Assembly: GCA_044230315.1 (NCBI GenBank)
Contig: JBGARJ010000006.1
Coordinates: forward strand, 62,001-126,000
Direction of reading: 5' to 3'
Origin: M3007 sp044230315
Lineage (GTDB): Bacteria > Bacteroidota > Bacteroidia > Chitinophagales > Saprospiraceae
Length of the DNA: 64,000 nucleotides
The translations under genes were made by a program, and so were the position numbers. Below, one piece after another: positions 51,312 through 61,416 of the stretch; the first letter of the stretch is position 1; each line of letters opens with the position of its first letter. The notes under the pieces are model-generated. The model saw only the letters and a list, made by a program, of their open reading frames with translations. It ran no database searches and was not told the origin of the DNA.

Positions 51312-52253
51312 TTACATAAAAAACCGGGGGTTGGACATCCCTTTTTTCCGTTTTACCAGATCGGCATACAGGAGCAACTCAAAAGATCCGCCGGTGTAAC
51401 TACGCAAATGACTAAGCGTCAGGTCGTATGCGGCGCCGAAGCCAATCCGGGGGTTAATCTGCCAGTAGGCCAATAAATCCAGAGACTCTCCTTTTCCATC
51501 GCCGCCCGCCCGATAGGCCAGCCCGGTGGTCACCACTTGTTTAATCTCCAGGTTTACCGTCACATCAACATCAATAGGAGCATTTTTGACGTACTTTACC
51601 AACACAGCCGGCAGAAAGTTCAGATCCTTTCCAATTGGAATTATCCCACCGGTCGTGCCATAAAAGTGCGGCGATTCTTTGGCTGTGATAATATCCGGAT
51701 CGGTGTTTATGCCAATGGTATTCCGGTAAATTTTAGGAACTGAAAACCCAAAATACAACCGCTCCTGAAAAGTACCATAGATCCCGGCGCCAAAATTGGC
51801 GTAAGCGTGACTGTATCGCTGATTATCCAGGGAAGGGTCCAGGGTGTTCAAAGGCGTCGCATCACTAAAATTCAGGCTTAACACCCGCAAAGTACCCGAC
51901 AGCCCAACGCGAAGGGAAAAATCCTGCAGGGCAATCAGGTTATAGGAATAATCTGCCGAGAGCTGAACGTCCCGGTGCAGCCCAATGCTATGGTGGGATA
52001 AAACGCCGCCAACGCCAACCCGTTTCGAAAATACGGGGGCGTGAATGCTGATGAGGGCCGAACGCGGTGCACCATCCAGTTTGAACCATTGGTTGCGGTA
52101 GATGGCCGTCATAGTGGGCACCCCTCGAGTGCCGGCGTATGCCGGGTTGATGGTCAATTTGTTGTACATGAACTGGGTGTACTGATGCTCCTGCTGGGCG
52201 TATAACCCCAACGGTAATAACCCAATAACGAATAACAGATAAAGCTTCGACAT
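51312..52253 (-). CDS. PorP/SprF-family T9SS outer-membrane protein
   Basis: A 313-residue barrel protein. A signal peptide (LLPLGLYAQQ) is followed by the PorP/SprF signature: EHQYTQFMYNKLTINPAYAGTRG with TAIYRNQWFKLDGAP, then SHHSIGLHRDVQLSADYSYN and a C-terminal FELLLYADLVKRKK. In Flavobacterium johnsoniae SprF is needed for secretion and assembly of the adhesin SprB, encoded next to it. Here the gene starts 19 bases after the stop of the giant repeat protein. The frame extends upstream inside the adhesin gene, but ATG 52253 starts the signal peptide. Confidence 0.92.
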   Translation of the reverse strand: MSKLYLLFVIGLLPLGLYAQQEHQYTQFMYNKLTINPAYAGTRGVPTMTAIYRNQWFKLDGAPRSALISIHAPVFSKRVGVGGVLSHHSIGLHRDVQLSADYSYNLIALQDFSLRVGLSGTLRVLSLNFSDATPLNTLDPSLDNQRYSHAYANFGAGIYGTFQERLYFGFSVPKIYRNTIGINTDPDIITAKESPHFYGTTGGIIPIGKDLNFLPAVLVKYVKNAPIDVDVTVNLEIKQVVTTGLAYRAGGDGKGESLDLLAYWQINPRIGFGAAYDLTLSHLRSYTGGSFELLLYADLVKRKKGMSNPRFFM

Positions 52254-52272
52254 ATGGTGTTTGGTTGACAGT

Positions 52273-55200
52273 TTAGCGGAAAATTTCAATAAAGCCACTA
52301 AGGGCCGATTTTTCGGGAGTCGGTTTGAAGAAGTAGAAATAGGTGCCGTCGGGCAAATCCTGCCCGGGCTTGCCATCCAATGTTCCACGCCAGGCTTTAG
52401 CCGGATCATTGTCATAAGGGGAAGCCTGGAACACCTTGTCACCCCACTGGTTGTAAATAATGAGCGTGTTTTGCGGGTACAATTCGGTGTTCAGGCAAGG
52501 AATCTCCAGGAAATCATTGATCCCGTCGTTATTCGGTGTAATCACATTCGGGATATAACTACAGAACGTTTCCCGGATGGTGATGGTCACCACAGCCTCG
52601 TCGCACAAATCCGGGCAAGCTTCGGAACACAACTTGTAAATGAAGTTCACCCGGCCGTTATCCGGGCCAGCCTCATACCGGAACAAGCCATTGCCGATTT
52701 CGGTTAGCCCGGACAATTGGCTTATCAGCGTCACTTTGAAATCGTCAAAATCGAAATGGTCATTGAGTACCACGTCGATACTGTCCAACGTACCGCCGGT
52801 TTCTACTTCGAAGTCCAGATCATCCAGCGCATCCGGCAAGATTGCCTGCCTTACCAATGCCGAATCCAGCGGCGTCAGGCATCCGTGTACACGGGCCTGA
52901 ACAGTGTAAATACCTGTGAGTGCCGGGTGAAGATTTTCAATCAGCAAGTTATTGGCATTCGGGTATGGACCTTTGGGCCCTGTCCAAATATAAGTCGCGC
53001 CTGGTATGACAGGAGTGGACAGGGTAATGTCGTCGCCTTCACAGCCTATTTTATCACTGATCTGTGGGTCAAGCGGATTCAGGGGCAGTACCTCTACCTG
53101 TACGGCGCACTGCGCTGTATTGCCCGCATCATCCTTTGCCATAAACTCGAGTTGATGATCACCTATCGGGAAAAACTTCCCTGTTGTCGGACCAGCCATT
53201 TGTTCCACGGTCGGTGTACCGCAATTGTCACTGGCCAATGGCAAATCAAATTCCAGTTCCACGCCATCACAGGTAGAAACCGTATCCGTAGCCGTGATAA
53301 ACTTGGCCGGATCGTTCAGCACCTTTCCGCTGATATCCACTTGCACAGGGGATGCCGGGCAGTTAATTTGCGGTGGCACACTTTCGGTAACCGTAACGGT
53401 AAAACTGGCAGTTGCCGAGTAACCCAGCGTATCAGTAAGGGTGTACGTCACAATGGTTGTGCCAATAGGGAAGGTATCGCCCGGGTTATAATTGGACTGG
53501 AGGTCTGCAAGTGCACAATCGCCCGTGGGTATCGGAGGCGTCCAGGTGGCCACCGCGGAACATCCTACGAAAGATTGATTGTCGGGTACAGCAGTCAGAC
53601 CCAGGGGCGGGCCGATGACCGTTACCTTAAACTTGCAGGTATCCTGGTTGCCGCTCGGATCTTCTACAAATACGAGTACAGGCGTATACCCTACAGGATA
53701 ATCGTCGCCAGGCATATGATTAGCAAAAATCAAGGGGTCCGGGTTACAATTGTCGGTGGCGACCGGCATCTTCCAAAAAACCGGCATCTTACAATCATTT
53801 CCGGAGTTGACAACAGTATCCTGTGGGCAACCGCTGAATTTGGGGGCCACCGTATCCACTACCGTTACCTGGAAACTGCAACCGGCGGAATTCCCCCAGG
53901 CATCCAGCGCCTTATATGTCACAGTGGTGCTGCCTTCCTGAAAGACCGTTCCGGGTTGAATGTTGGAGCTGAACGATTCGAGATAACAATTATCGGTAGC
54001 GGCTGGAGCAATCCAGTTTGCAACAGCTGTACAGGTGCCGGTAAGCAGGTTGATATTGGCAGGACAGTTCGTGATTACCGGTGGGATAGTTTCGTTAACG
54101 GTCACCACAAAACTACAGGTCATGGTATTTCCCGATGGGTCTACCGCCGTATATACTACTGTAGTGTGGCCTGTGGGAAAACTTGTTCCCGGCTGCTGCG
54201 AAGGGACCGGGGTAATCGGGCTGCTATCGCAAGCATCCGTCACCGTAGGCGACGACCAATTCACCACCGCCTGGCAACCGGTATCGGGTGTGGTAACAGT
54301 AATGTTGGCCGGGCAATTCGACATCACCGGCGCAGTGGTATCTGCCACAATAATTTTAAAGCTGCAGGTCGATTTGTTTCCGCTTTCATCGGTCGCCTGC
54401 ATAGTGACTATGGTAATGCCGATCGGAAAGATTGAGCCATTGACAACGGAGCTGACAATTACAGGATTGGCTGTGCAATTGTCGGTAGCCAGTGGCGCTT
54501 CGTGGGTGACCGTTGCCGTACAAGTGGCTCCATCGGCATCCACCGAAACATTTGCCGGGCAATGGATGACCGGTGAAATGGTATCCCGAACCGATAATTT
54601 TTGAACCACACTGGCTGTGTTGTTGCAGTTGTCGACGGCCGTCCAGGTGCGTTGCAACAGATAGGTGGTCGCACTGGAGCTGCTTATGATGGCTTCTCCA
54701 TTATATATGATCTGCACGGCTCCGTCGCAATTGTCTTTGGCAACCGGAATGGCAGGTTGTGGAATCGCATCGCAAGCGACAATCGCATCAGACGGAGTGA
54801 ATGTGAACGTCGGTGCAGTAACATCCCGAACCGTAATCACCTGCTCAGCTGTAGTTAAATTCCCACAATTGTCTTTTGCCGACCAACGGCGGCGAAGCGT
54901 GTAGGAGTCCGGGCAGGCGCCATCGGTGCGCAGCTCGCCGTCGAACGTAATGGTCACAGCAGCCGTGCAATTATCAATTGCTGTAGGTGCTCCAATGGGC
55001 GGTACCGCTTCGCAATTGACGGTGGTATTGGCCGGTACATTGGTAAAAGCCGGTGGCGTAATATCCTGAACGGTAATGATCTGTTCGGCACTGGTCGTAT
55101 TGCCGCAATTGTCGGCGGCCGTCCAGCGACGGCGCAGCGAATAACTATCCGGGCAGGCGCCGTCCGTGCGGGTTTCTCCGTTAAACGTAATCGTCACTGC

Positions 55201-58200
55201 GCCATCACAATTATCCGTTGCAGTAGGTGTGCCGACCGGCGGTACCGCGGCACAACTTGCTGTCAATGAAACTGGAACGAAGGTAAATACCGGCGGCGTA
55301 AGATCTCTGACAGTCACAAATTGTTGGGCTGTTATGCTGTTTCCGCAGTTATCGGTAGCCGTCCAGCGACGCTGCAACTTATAGGTATCCGGGCAGGGAC
55401 CATCGATCCGAACCTCCCCGTTAAAGGTAATCTGCACACTGGCGTCGCAATTATCTGTTGCCGTTGGCGTGCCGACCTGGGGCACCGCATCACATGAAAC
55501 CGTGGCATCCGCCGGCACAAAACCATACACCGGCGGAATCAAGTCTTGAACCGTAATAAGTTGTTCAGCCGAACGGGAGTTCCCGCAAATATCTTTCACG
55601 GTCCAGGAACGCCGCAACGTATACGAGTCAGGGCAGGGACCGTCAATGCGTACCTGGCCATCATAGGTCATCGAAAGATTCACCGTACAATTATCGGTGG
55701 CCGTAGGTGTACCAACCGTTGGAATTGCACTGCAGGCTACCGTAAGGTTAGCGGGCACGAAGGTGAACACCGGACGGGTGGTATCCTGTACAGTCAAATG
55801 TTGTTCAACAAGGGCCGTGTTACCACAATTATCCATGGCCGTCCAGCGACGGATCAGCATGCCGCCACTCGCACAATTGCCACCGGTTAGTAACTCGCTG
55901 CTGACGGTTATACTTACATTGGAATCGCAATTGTCGGTCGCCACCGGAGTCCCGATAGATGGGATTGCTTCACAATTCACCGTAGCATCGGGCGGCACAA
56001 AAGTGAAGACGGGCTTGGTGGTGTCCTGCACAAAAATCACCTGTTGGGCAGAAACGGTGTTTCCGCAATTGTCAGCAGCGGTCCAGCGTCGCAGCAAACT
56101 ATACGTATCGGCGCAAGGGCCATTGGTGCGGGTTTGTCCATCGTATGTCAGGGTAACGGCACTTGCACAATTATCCGTTGCTGTCGGCGTGCCTACCGGA
56201 GGAATCCCTTCGCAATTGACGGTTATATTGGCCGGTACAAAGGTGAATACCGGTTTACTAATGTCTTGAACTGTAATCCGCTGTTCCGTGATCTGGCTAT
56301 TTCCACAGGCATCGCTGGCCGTCCAACTACGCTTAAGCACATAGGTGTCTGGGCAGGCGCCATTCGTGCGGGTCTCGCCGTTATATACCACGATTACAGC
56401 AGCCGAGCAATTGTCAATTGCCTCCGGTTTTTCAACTGCCGGTATATCCTGACAATTCACCGTAACATCTGCCGGAGCAGCCTTGAATACCGGTTTGCTG
56501 ATATCCTGCACGGTCAATTGCTGTGTTGCAAAACTAGTATTGCCGCATTCATCTGAAGCCTTCCATTGCCGCAATAAGGAATAAGAGTTGGGGCAGGCGC
56601 CGTCTGTGCGAACCTCTCCAATATAAACCGGAGTAATGACGGCAGTGCAATTGTCGGTTGCTTGTGGGTTCCCGACAGCAGGCACTGCTTCGCAATTAAC
56701 GGTAATATTTTCAGGCACGAAGGTGAATACCGGTGCTGTAACATCCCGTACAGTCAGTGTTTGCTGCACCGATTCTGTATTGCCGCAATTATCGGTCGCT
56801 GTCCAATGCCGGAACAAGGTATACGTGTTCGGGCAGGAGCCATTCACGCGGCTTTCACCGTCATAAGTAATCGACACATTTGCGGTGCAATTGTCCGACG
56901 CTGTAGGGGTGCCGACGGGTGGGACGTCCGTGCAATTCACGGTGACGTCAGGTGGCACGAAAGTGAACATGGGCCGCGCTTTATCCTGCACCTTGATGGT
57001 CTGCTCGGCTGTATTCATATTTCCACAGTTGTCAACGGCGCTCCAACGGCGGGTCAGGGTATAGGTCTCCGGGCAAGGGCCATCGACGCGCGTTTCTCCA
57101 TCGTAGGAAATAATTGCATTCGCAGCGCAATTATCAGTGGCAGACGGAATGCCAACGGGGGGCACATTTTGGCAATCGACCGTTACATTAGCCGGAACAA
57201 AAGTAAAAACTGGTTTTGTAAGGTCCTGAACCGTAATTACTTGTGCCGTACTGGCGCTGTTTCCACAATGGTCGGTAACCATCCATGAGCGGGTCAGGGT
57301 ATAGGTATTCAGGCAAGGGCCATTCGTACGGATTTCGCCCGAGTAAACAACCGCCAGGTTCGCCGTGCAATTATCGGAAGCGACCGGCGTACCGACAGAC
57401 GGCACGTTTTCACAAGTGACGGTAACATTCGCGGGCACAAAGGTGAAAACCGGTTTGGTGTTATCCTGTACAGTGATCGTCTGTAAGGCCGTTTCTATAT
57501 TGCCACAATTATCGGTAGCCGTCCAATGGCGCAGCAACGTATAGCTATCCAGGCACGATCCATCGATGCGCGTTTCGCCGTCAAAGGTCAGGGAGACCAC
57601 TTGGGTACAATTATCGCTGACTTTCGGGGTTTCGACGGCGGGCACGTTTTCGCAGTTCACGGTGACATTAGCCGGAACGAAAGTAAATACCGGTTTCGTA
57701 AGGTCCTGAACCGTAAGATGTTGTGTAGCGGTAGTGGTATTGCCACAATTATCCGTGGCCGTCCAGCGGCGAAGCAGGGTGTAACTGAATGGGCAAGCGC
57801 CGTCCGTTCGCGTTTCGCCATTGTAGGTAATGAGCACCGAGGCGGCACAATTATCCGACGCAGCAGGTGCGCCGGGCGCCGGGATTGCGTCGCAACTGAC
57901 CGTTGCATCAGCCGGAACCGAGGTAAATACCGGATGTGTGTGATCTTCGACGGTAATTTTCTGGGTGGCAGTTACCGTATTACCGCATACATCGGTAGCG
58001 GTCCAGCGACGAAGTAGTGAGTAGCTATCGGTGCACGAGCCATTTGTACGCACCTGGCCATCGTAGGTAATATCCACCGTAGTGGTACAGTTATCAGAGG
58101 CTGTGGGCAAGCCGACAGCTGGAACAGATTCACAGGTTACCGTTACATCAACGGGCACAAAAATAAAGGCAGGTTTGGTGGTGTCCTGCACGGTCAACAT

Positions 58201-61200
58201 TTGTTGGGCCATGGCGGTATTGCCGCAATTGTCGGAAGCAATCCAACTCCGGAGTACAGTGCCTCCGCTGGCGCAATTGCCGCTCGTTTGAGTAATCCCT
58301 GCAAAGGTGATCGTCACATTGGCATCGCAATTATCCGTGGCCAGCGGTGTGCCCAGCGTGGGAATCGCCTCGCAATTCACCGTAGCGTTGGCGGGGATAA
58401 AGGTGAATACCGGAGGGGTCACATCCTGTATGGTGAGCGTTTGCTGTGCCGTTTTGGTATTGCCGCAATTGTCGGCGGCCGTCCACTGCCGGGTCAGGAT
58501 ATAGCTGTCGGCACAAGCGCCATCCACCCGGGTTTGGCCATTATAGGTGATGGAAACGTTGGCATCGCAATTATCCGAAGCAGTCGGGGCGCCAACAGGC
58601 GGAATCGCATCGCAGCTCACCGTGACGTTAGCTGGAACGGCTGTGAACACCGGAGCGCTCAGGTCCTGAACCGTTATAGTTTGTTCGGTAGTACTTGAAT
58701 TACCGCAGTTGTCGGTAGCCGTCCAACGCCGGGTCAGCGTATAGTGATCAGCGCAGGGGCCGTCGATCCGGGTCTGGCCGTTATAAGTAATAGAAACCAA
58801 GGCCGCACAATTGTCAGAGGCGGTCGGAGCGCCGACGCCAGGAATGGCGTCGCAACTTACCGTGGCGTTCGCCGGAACGAAGGTGAACACTGGTTTGGTC
58901 ACATCCTGCACCGTCAAAACCTGGGTAGCCATGGCCGTATTCCCACATGCATCGGTTGCCATCCAACGGCGTTGGAGTTGGTATTGATTCGTGCAGGCGC
59001 CGTTGATGTGGGTTTCGTCAATAAAATTGATAGTGACTGAAGCGGCGCAATTATCTGAAGCCGTAGGTGAACCAATGGCGGGTACATTGTCACAATTTAC
59101 GGTGGCATTTGCCGGCACCGAGGTGAATACCGGTTTGGTCACATCCTGTACTGTAATGGTTTGCTCAGCCGATGTGGAATTACCACAATTATCCGTAGCC
59201 GTCCACCGCCGTTTCAGGGAGTAGGTATCCGCGCAAGCGCCATTGGTGCGGGTTTCGCCGTCGTAATTGATTGAAACGCTGCTATCACAATTGTCTGATG
59301 CCGCTGGTGATCCAACAGCTGGCACGGCATCACAATTCACCGTAATGTTTGACGGTACAAACGTAAAAGCCGGCTTGGTGATGTCTTGTACGGTTATTAC
59401 CTGTTGGGTACTAGAGGTATTGCCGCAATTGTCGGTAGCCGTCCACCGCCGGGTTAGGGTGTAACTGTCGGGACACGCGCCGGCAGCCTGCGTCTGTCCA
59501 TTGTAATTGATCGTTGCCGATGCATCGCAGTTATCAGAAGCTGCCGGCGTGCCGACCCCTGGGATGGCATCGCAACTCACGGTTATATTGGCAGGCGTCG
59601 AAGTGAAAACCGGCTGGGTGATATCCTGTACGGTAATCACTTGCACCGTACTTAAAGAATTGCCGCAATTATCCGTGGCGGTCCAACGACGGGTCAGCGT
59701 ATAGCTGTCCGGGCAGGCACCGTTTGTTTTTATTTCCCCATTGTAGGTCATTGCCACGCTACCACCGCAATTATCGGACGCAGCCGGCGCCCCAACGGCG
59801 GGAATCGATTGGCAGTTTACGGTGACATTTGCCGGTACAGAAATAAACGTCGGGGGTTGGTTATCAGCTACCTTTATAATTTGAGTGACAACGATACTGT
59901 TACCCGCCACGTCTGAGACGCGGTATTTGCGCAGCACGATCAGGGTATCGCCTGGGCAGCCGCCACCGCCAACCACATTGTCACTCAGGAACGTAACCGC
60001 CGGGGGACCGCAGTTATCGGCTTCGTTTGTCACAACGCTGGGGTTTGGTGCGGGGATGTTGGCAAAACAGGAAATCCCGGTAAGCGGTGCGGGGTTGGAA
60101 GCGGTAGGGAATTGGGTATCCTGAACGGTTACTGTAAAATTGCAAGTCACCGTATTGGCCCCATCATCCACTATATAGGTGGCGGTTGTCACCCCGCTGG
60201 AGAAGGGAACTGTATTGGACAATTGTCCGCTTCCACTACCAGTAGTCGCACCTGCAAGCGAATAGGTGACGCCAACAGTTGGGCAATTATCGCTGAAAAC
60301 AGCGTCAATATTCGGAATCAGCGTAGTACATGCATTTGGATTGGCAACTCCTGCAGCATTACCGGGGCATGATAAGGTAGGGGGAGTATTATCCGTAACG
60401 TGCACAATTGCGCTGAAGATATTGGCGCAGCCTTTGGCATCCGTCACGGTTACCGTATAGGTGCCCGCCGTCACGTTGCTCAAATCCTGGGTGGTTTGGT
60501 TATTTGACCATAAATAGGTGTACGGCGCCGTGCCGCCGCTGACAGAGAGGTCTACACTGCCGGTAGGCACTCCTGCACAGGGCACCGAAGTCGTGGTTGC
60601 GCTCAGGTTAATGGGTGTATTCACCTTGAAGCTCACCGATCCTTCGCAGGTAAGCACATACGGTAGTTCCGGGCCATAAGGATCAAATACGGCCGACATG
60701 TTTACTGTATAAACCGAGTTGTTGGTTGGCGTCACGGCATAAATTCCACTGCCTGGTCCGATATTCGGAAACCACAGATAGGAATACCCTAATTGGCCGC
60801 TGGCAATCACCGAAAGGTGGGCTGAGTCGCCAGGTTGGCAAAGCGTTAGGTCATTGTAGTTGCCCGAGCTATCCGTTTCCACAATATAGGCGTTGCAACA
60901 GATGCCAAATTCGTTCACACACCCGGCCTGGTTAACATCGGAGAAAGCATGCGGTGCCCCCACCCCATTGCAGTTGACCGTTTTTTTATTGTCGAAATAC
61001 AACGATTTCAATCCGGTACAATCCGGGGCATTACTGGATTCCGGTTGCAGCAGGCCGCCATTGATCAGGATGACCTTGGCCGGATAACCCAGTCTCAAAT
61101 AAGTATTGGAAGTCCAGTCAATTTTCCCGCCATCGACGATCAGCACACCCTGAAAGGGGATACCACCGAAAAGGGGCTCATAATTTACATCCACCGATAA

Positions 61201-61416
61201 TGTGCTGTGGAGGATAAGCGTATCGGTACCGGCTGGACAGGCCACAAAAGGATTGTTGGAAGCCAGAATAGGGCTGTTGAAAACGCAGGTTTGAGCATCA
61301 GCACGGAAGTATCGGGAAACGCCAAAGAAAAGCATTACCCCTAGTAAAATACTTCTGCACGTGCGCCGGGAAAGGGTTGGTTGAATAAAATCGTGTAATA
61401 AACTACCGCTTAGCAT
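52273..61416 (-). CDS. Giant T9SS type B adhesin with SprB and HYR-type repeats
   Basis: A 3047-residue secreted protein, likely a gliding or attachment adhesin. The signal region is FFGVSRYFRADAQT. A SprB-type repeat lies near residues 275-335 (GSVDLSVSGGTAPYTYLWS). Then come HYR-like domains and an array of 22 units of 80 residues (about 518-2275), each with ANVTVNCE, ASDNC, RRWTATDNCGN and TVQD motifs. About six divergent HYR domains follow (~2275-2790), then Ig-like domains and the gliding-motility-associated C-terminal domain (FCSYIPNVITPNNDGINDFL ... GTYFYFFKP), the type B sorting signal. Cys pairs in every unit suggest disulfides. A PorP/SprF gene follows after 19 bases. The frame is unbroken. 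Confidence 0.93.
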   Translation of the reverse strand: MLSGSLLHDFIQPTLSRRTCRSILLGVMLFFGVSRYFRADAQTCVFNSPILASNNPFVACPAGTDTLILHSTLSVDVNYEPLFGGIPFQGVLIVDGGKIDWTSNTYLRLGYPAKVILINGGLLQPESSNAPDCTGLKSLYFDNKKTVNCNGVGAPHAFSDVNQAGCVNEFGICCNAYIVETDSSGNYNDLTLCQPGDSAHLSVIASGQLGYSYLWFPNIGPGSGIYAVTPTNNSVYTVNMSAVFDPYGPELPYVLTCEGSVSFKVNTPINLSATTTSVPCAGVPTGSVDLSVSGGTAPYTYLWSNNQTTQDLSNVTAGTYTVTVTDAKGCANIFSAIVHVTDNTPPTLSCPGNAAGVANPNACTTLIPNIDAVFSDNCPTVGVTYSLAGATTGSGSGQLSNTVPFSSGVTTATYIVDDGANTVTCNFTVTVQDTQFPTASNPAPLTGISCFANIPAPNPSVVTNEADNCGPPAVTFLSDNVVGGGGCPGDTLIVLRKYRVSDVAGNSIVVTQIIKVADNQPPTFISVPANVTVNCQSIPAVGAPAASDNCGGSVAMTYNGEIKTNGACPDSYTLTRRWTATDNCGNSLSTVQVITVQDITQPVFTSTPANITVSCDAIPGVGTPAASDNCDASATINYNGQTQAAGACPDSYTLTRRWTATDNCGNTSSTQQVITVQDITKPAFTFVPSNITVNCDAVPAVGSPAASDNCDSSVSINYDGETRTNGACADTYSLKRRWTATDNCGNSTSAEQTITVQDVTKPVFTSVPANATVNCDNVPAIGSPTASDNCAASVTINFIDETHINGACTNQYQLQRRWMATDACGNTAMATQVLTVQDVTKPVFTFVPANATVSCDAIPGVGAPTASDNCAALVSITYNGQTRIDGPCADHYTLTRRWTATDNCGNSSTTEQTITVQDLSAPVFTAVPANVTVSCDAIPPVGAPTASDNCDANVSITYNGQTRVDGACADSYILTRQWTAADNCGNTKTAQQTLTIQDVTPPVFTFIPANATVNCEAIPTLGTPLATDNCDANVTITFAGITQTSGNCASGGTVLRSWIASDNCGNTAMAQQMLTVQDTTKPAFIFVPVDVTVTCESVPAVGLPTASDNCTTTVDITYDGQVRTNGSCTDSYSLLRRWTATDVCGNTVTATQKITVEDHTHPVFTSVPADATVSCDAIPAPGAPAASDNCAASVLITYNGETRTDGACPFSYTLLRRWTATDNCGNTTTATQHLTVQDLTKPVFTFVPANVTVNCENVPAVETPKVSDNCTQVVSLTFDGETRIDGSCLDSYTLLRHWTATDNCGNIETALQTITVQDNTKPVFTFVPANVTVTCENVPSVGTPVASDNCTANLAVVYSGEIRTNGPCLNTYTLTRSWMVTDHCGNSASTAQVITVQDLTKPVFTFVPANVTVDCQNVPPVGIPSATDNCAANAIISYDGETRVDGPCPETYTLTRRWSAVDNCGNMNTAEQTIKVQDKARPMFTFVPPDVTVNCTDVPPVGTPTASDNCTANVSITYDGESRVNGSCPNTYTLFRHWTATDNCGNTESVQQTLTVRDVTAPVFTFVPENITVNCEAVPAVGNPQATDNCTAVITPVYIGEVRTDGACPNSYSLLRQWKASDECGNTSFATQQLTVQDISKPVFKAAPADVTVNCQDIPAVEKPEAIDNCSAAVIVVYNGETRTNGACPDTYVLKRSWTASDACGNSQITEQRITVQDISKPVFTFVPANITVNCEGIPPVGTPTATDNCASAVTLTYDGQTRTNGPCADTYSLLRRWTAADNCGNTVSAQQVIFVQDTTKPVFTFVPPDATVNCEAIPSIGTPVATDNCDSNVSITVSSELLTGGNCASGGMLIRRWTAMDNCGNTALVEQHLTVQDTTRPVFTFVPANLTVACSAIPTVGTPTATDNCTVNLSMTYDGQVRIDGPCPDSYTLRRSWTVKDICGNSRSAEQLITVQDLIPPVYGFVPADATVSCDAVPQVGTPTATDNCDASVQITFNGEVRIDGPCPDTYKLQRRWTATDNCGNSITAQQFVTVRDLTPPVFTFVPVSLTASCAAVPPVGTPTATDNCDGAVTITFNGETRTDGACPDSYSLRRRWTAADNCGNTTSAEQIITVQDITPPAFTNVPANTTVNCEAVPPIGAPTAIDNCTAAVTITFDGELRTDGACPDSYTLRRRWSAKDNCGNLTTAEQVITVRDVTAPTFTFTPSDAIVACDAIPQPAIPVAKDNCDGAVQIIYNGEAIISSSSATTYLLQRTWTAVDNCNNTASVVQKLSVRDTISPVIHCPANVSVDADGATCTATVTHEAPLATDNCTANPVIVSSVVNGSIFPIGITIVTMQATDESGNKSTCSFKIIVADTTAPVMSNCPANITVTTPDTGCQAVVNWSSPTVTDACDSSPITPVPSQQPGTSFPTGHTTVVYTAVDPSGNTMTCSFVVTVNETIPPVITNCPANINLLTGTCTAVANWIAPAATDNCYLESFSSNIQPGTVFQEGSTTVTYKALDAWGNSAGCSFQVTVVDTVAPKFSGCPQDTVVNSGNDCKMPVFWKMPVATDNCNPDPLIFANHMPGDDYPVGYTPVLVFVEDPSGNQDTCKFKVTVIGPPLGLTAVPDNQSFVGCSAVATWTPPIPTGDCALADLQSNYNPGDTFPIGTTIVTYTLTDTLGYSATASFTVTVTESVPPQINCPASPVQVDISGKVLNDPAKFITATDTVSTCDGVELEFDLPLASDNCGTPTVEQMAGPTTGKFFPIGDHQLEFMAKDDAGNTAQCAVQVEVLPLNPLDPQISDKIGCEGDDITLSTPVIPGATYIWTGPKGPYPNANNLLIENLHPALTGIYTVQARVHGCLTPLDSALVRQAILPDALDDLDFEVETGGTLDSIDVVLNDHFDFDDFKVTLISQLSGLTEIGNGLFRYEAGPDNGRVNFIYKLCSEACPDLCDEAVVTITIRETFCSYIPNVITPNNDGINDFLEIPCLNTELYPQNTLIIYNQWGDKVFQASPYDNDPAKAWRGTLDGKPGQDLPDGTYFYFFKPTPEKSALSGFIEIFR
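54588..59867 (-). repeat. Array of 22 tandem 240-bp coding units
   Basis: Unit boundaries recur every 240 bases (80 codons) without indels, seen for example in the regularly spaced CPDSYTL-type segment. Units differ at many synonymous sites, so the array is not recent as a whole. Units 7 and 17 share a special NCASGG segment exactly 2400 bases apart. Confidence 0.9.

Noticed and set aside
52717..54435. A 572-codon open frame on the plus strand opposite the adhesin, plus many others at 240-bp spacing
   Set aside because: They are the antisense of the repeat array. They have repeat-like composition, no start context and no domains, and the minus-strand frame has clear signal, repeats and sorting domain.
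54588..59867. Regular 240-bp periodicity as a possible CRISPR or satellite array
   Set aside because: Period is a whole number of codons, units are coding and diverged, and no conserved short repeat with unique spacers exists.
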